Origin: Phycisphaerae bacterium
Lineage (GTDB): Bacteria > Planctomycetota > Phycisphaerae > JAJVII01
DNA length: 64,000 bases
Assembly (NCBI GenBank): GCA_022072085.1
Contig: JAJVII010000006.1
Location: 1 to 64,000, forward strand
Direction: 5' to 3'
Shown one piece after another: positions 63,969-64,000 of this stretch (position 1 is the first letter of the stretch; every line of letters begins with the position of its first letter). Made by a program: the position numbers and the translations under genes. Below the pieces are notes generated by a model, which searched no databases, was not told where the DNA came from, and was given only the letters and a program-made list of their open reading frames with translations.

Positions 63969-63995
63969 AAGTGCTTCGTGGGGTCTTTTTCTTTT
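63960..63995 (+). terminator. Intrinsic terminator (attenuator)
   Basis: Bases 63960-63970 pair with 63975-63985 in an 11-bp stem (two G-U pairs) with the tetraloop GTGC. TTTTTCTTTT (63986-63995) follows at once. It is the strongest terminator in the window and ends no annotated gene except the 20-codon leader ORF, as expected for an attenuator. Confidence 0.85.
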
Positions 63996-64000
63996 CGCTG

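Overview
The window is a dense, GC-rich stretch (roughly two thirds G+C by eye) of a bacterial chromosome. It holds about 41 protein genes, no rRNA or tRNA genes that I can see, no CRISPR array and no prophage or insertion sequence. The following suggest a Planctomycetota-type organism (Phycisphaerae-like), or possibly a related PVC bacterium: many large secreted proteins with beta-propeller or polysaccharide-lyase-like architecture, four paralogues of the PcRGLX/YetA (exo-rhamnogalacturonan lyase) family, a sigma-70 factor with a long N-terminal extension, and a PEP-CTERM-like tail remnant. This assignment is inference from gene content.

Layout. 1-237: start of dnaJ (minus). 465-9561: secreted kelch-like protein, membrane hybrid histidine kinase, secreted NHL-like protein. 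9638-17868: envelope glycan module with two ArnT/PMT-type glycosyltransferases, an OmpR-type two-component system, an ArnC-like polyprenyl-phosphate glycosyltransferase, a LABN-domain membrane protein and a ChbG/YdjC-type deacetylase. 18130-24957: sigma factor, GT4 glycosyltransferase, ABC ATPase and large FtsX-type permease; a PEP-CTERM-like tail remnant follows the permease stop codon. 25223-31772: ACT-malic enzyme, PQQ-type propeller, CstA transporter, and a coupled trio of two UPF0145 proteins and a PrsW-type protease. 31780-43813: accessory catabolic region with two uroporphyrinogen-decarboxylase-like (URO-D) proteins, a fused oxoprolinase/hydantoinase, a PcRGLX-like protein with an FN3 tail, and a tandem pair of epimerase-like (alpha/alpha)6 proteins. 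43821-47824: PPK2 kinase and a three-subunit proton-translocating transhydrogenase. 48039-55451: three more PcRGLX-like secreted proteins in a row. 55548-63738: HDOD protein, M42 peptidase, small lipoprotein, a 642-residue unknown, an EF-G-like GTPase with a degenerate G4 motif, and a secreted coiled-coil protein.

The right edge (63778-63995) holds what looks like a complete transcription attenuator. It has a sigma-70-like promoter, a 20-codon ORF with five leucine codons, a 9-bp pause-type hairpin, a 10-bp antiterminator helix that shares its 3' arm with the terminator, and a strong intrinsic terminator. The regulated gene lies beyond the window; leucine or branched-chain amino acid biosynthesis is the obvious guess.

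How the parts may work together. The secreted propellers, PcRGLX-like proteins, epimerase-like pair and URO-D-like proteins suggest breakdown of complex acidic, perhaps methylated, polysaccharides. The 9.6-17.9 kb block resembles the Arn lipid A modification system in logic (lipid-linked sugar, sugar deacetylation, transfer by PMT-fold enzymes, control by a two-component system). Transhydrogenase, malic enzyme and PPK2 are NADPH and nucleotide housekeeping. Functions are inferred from recognised families; no database search was run.
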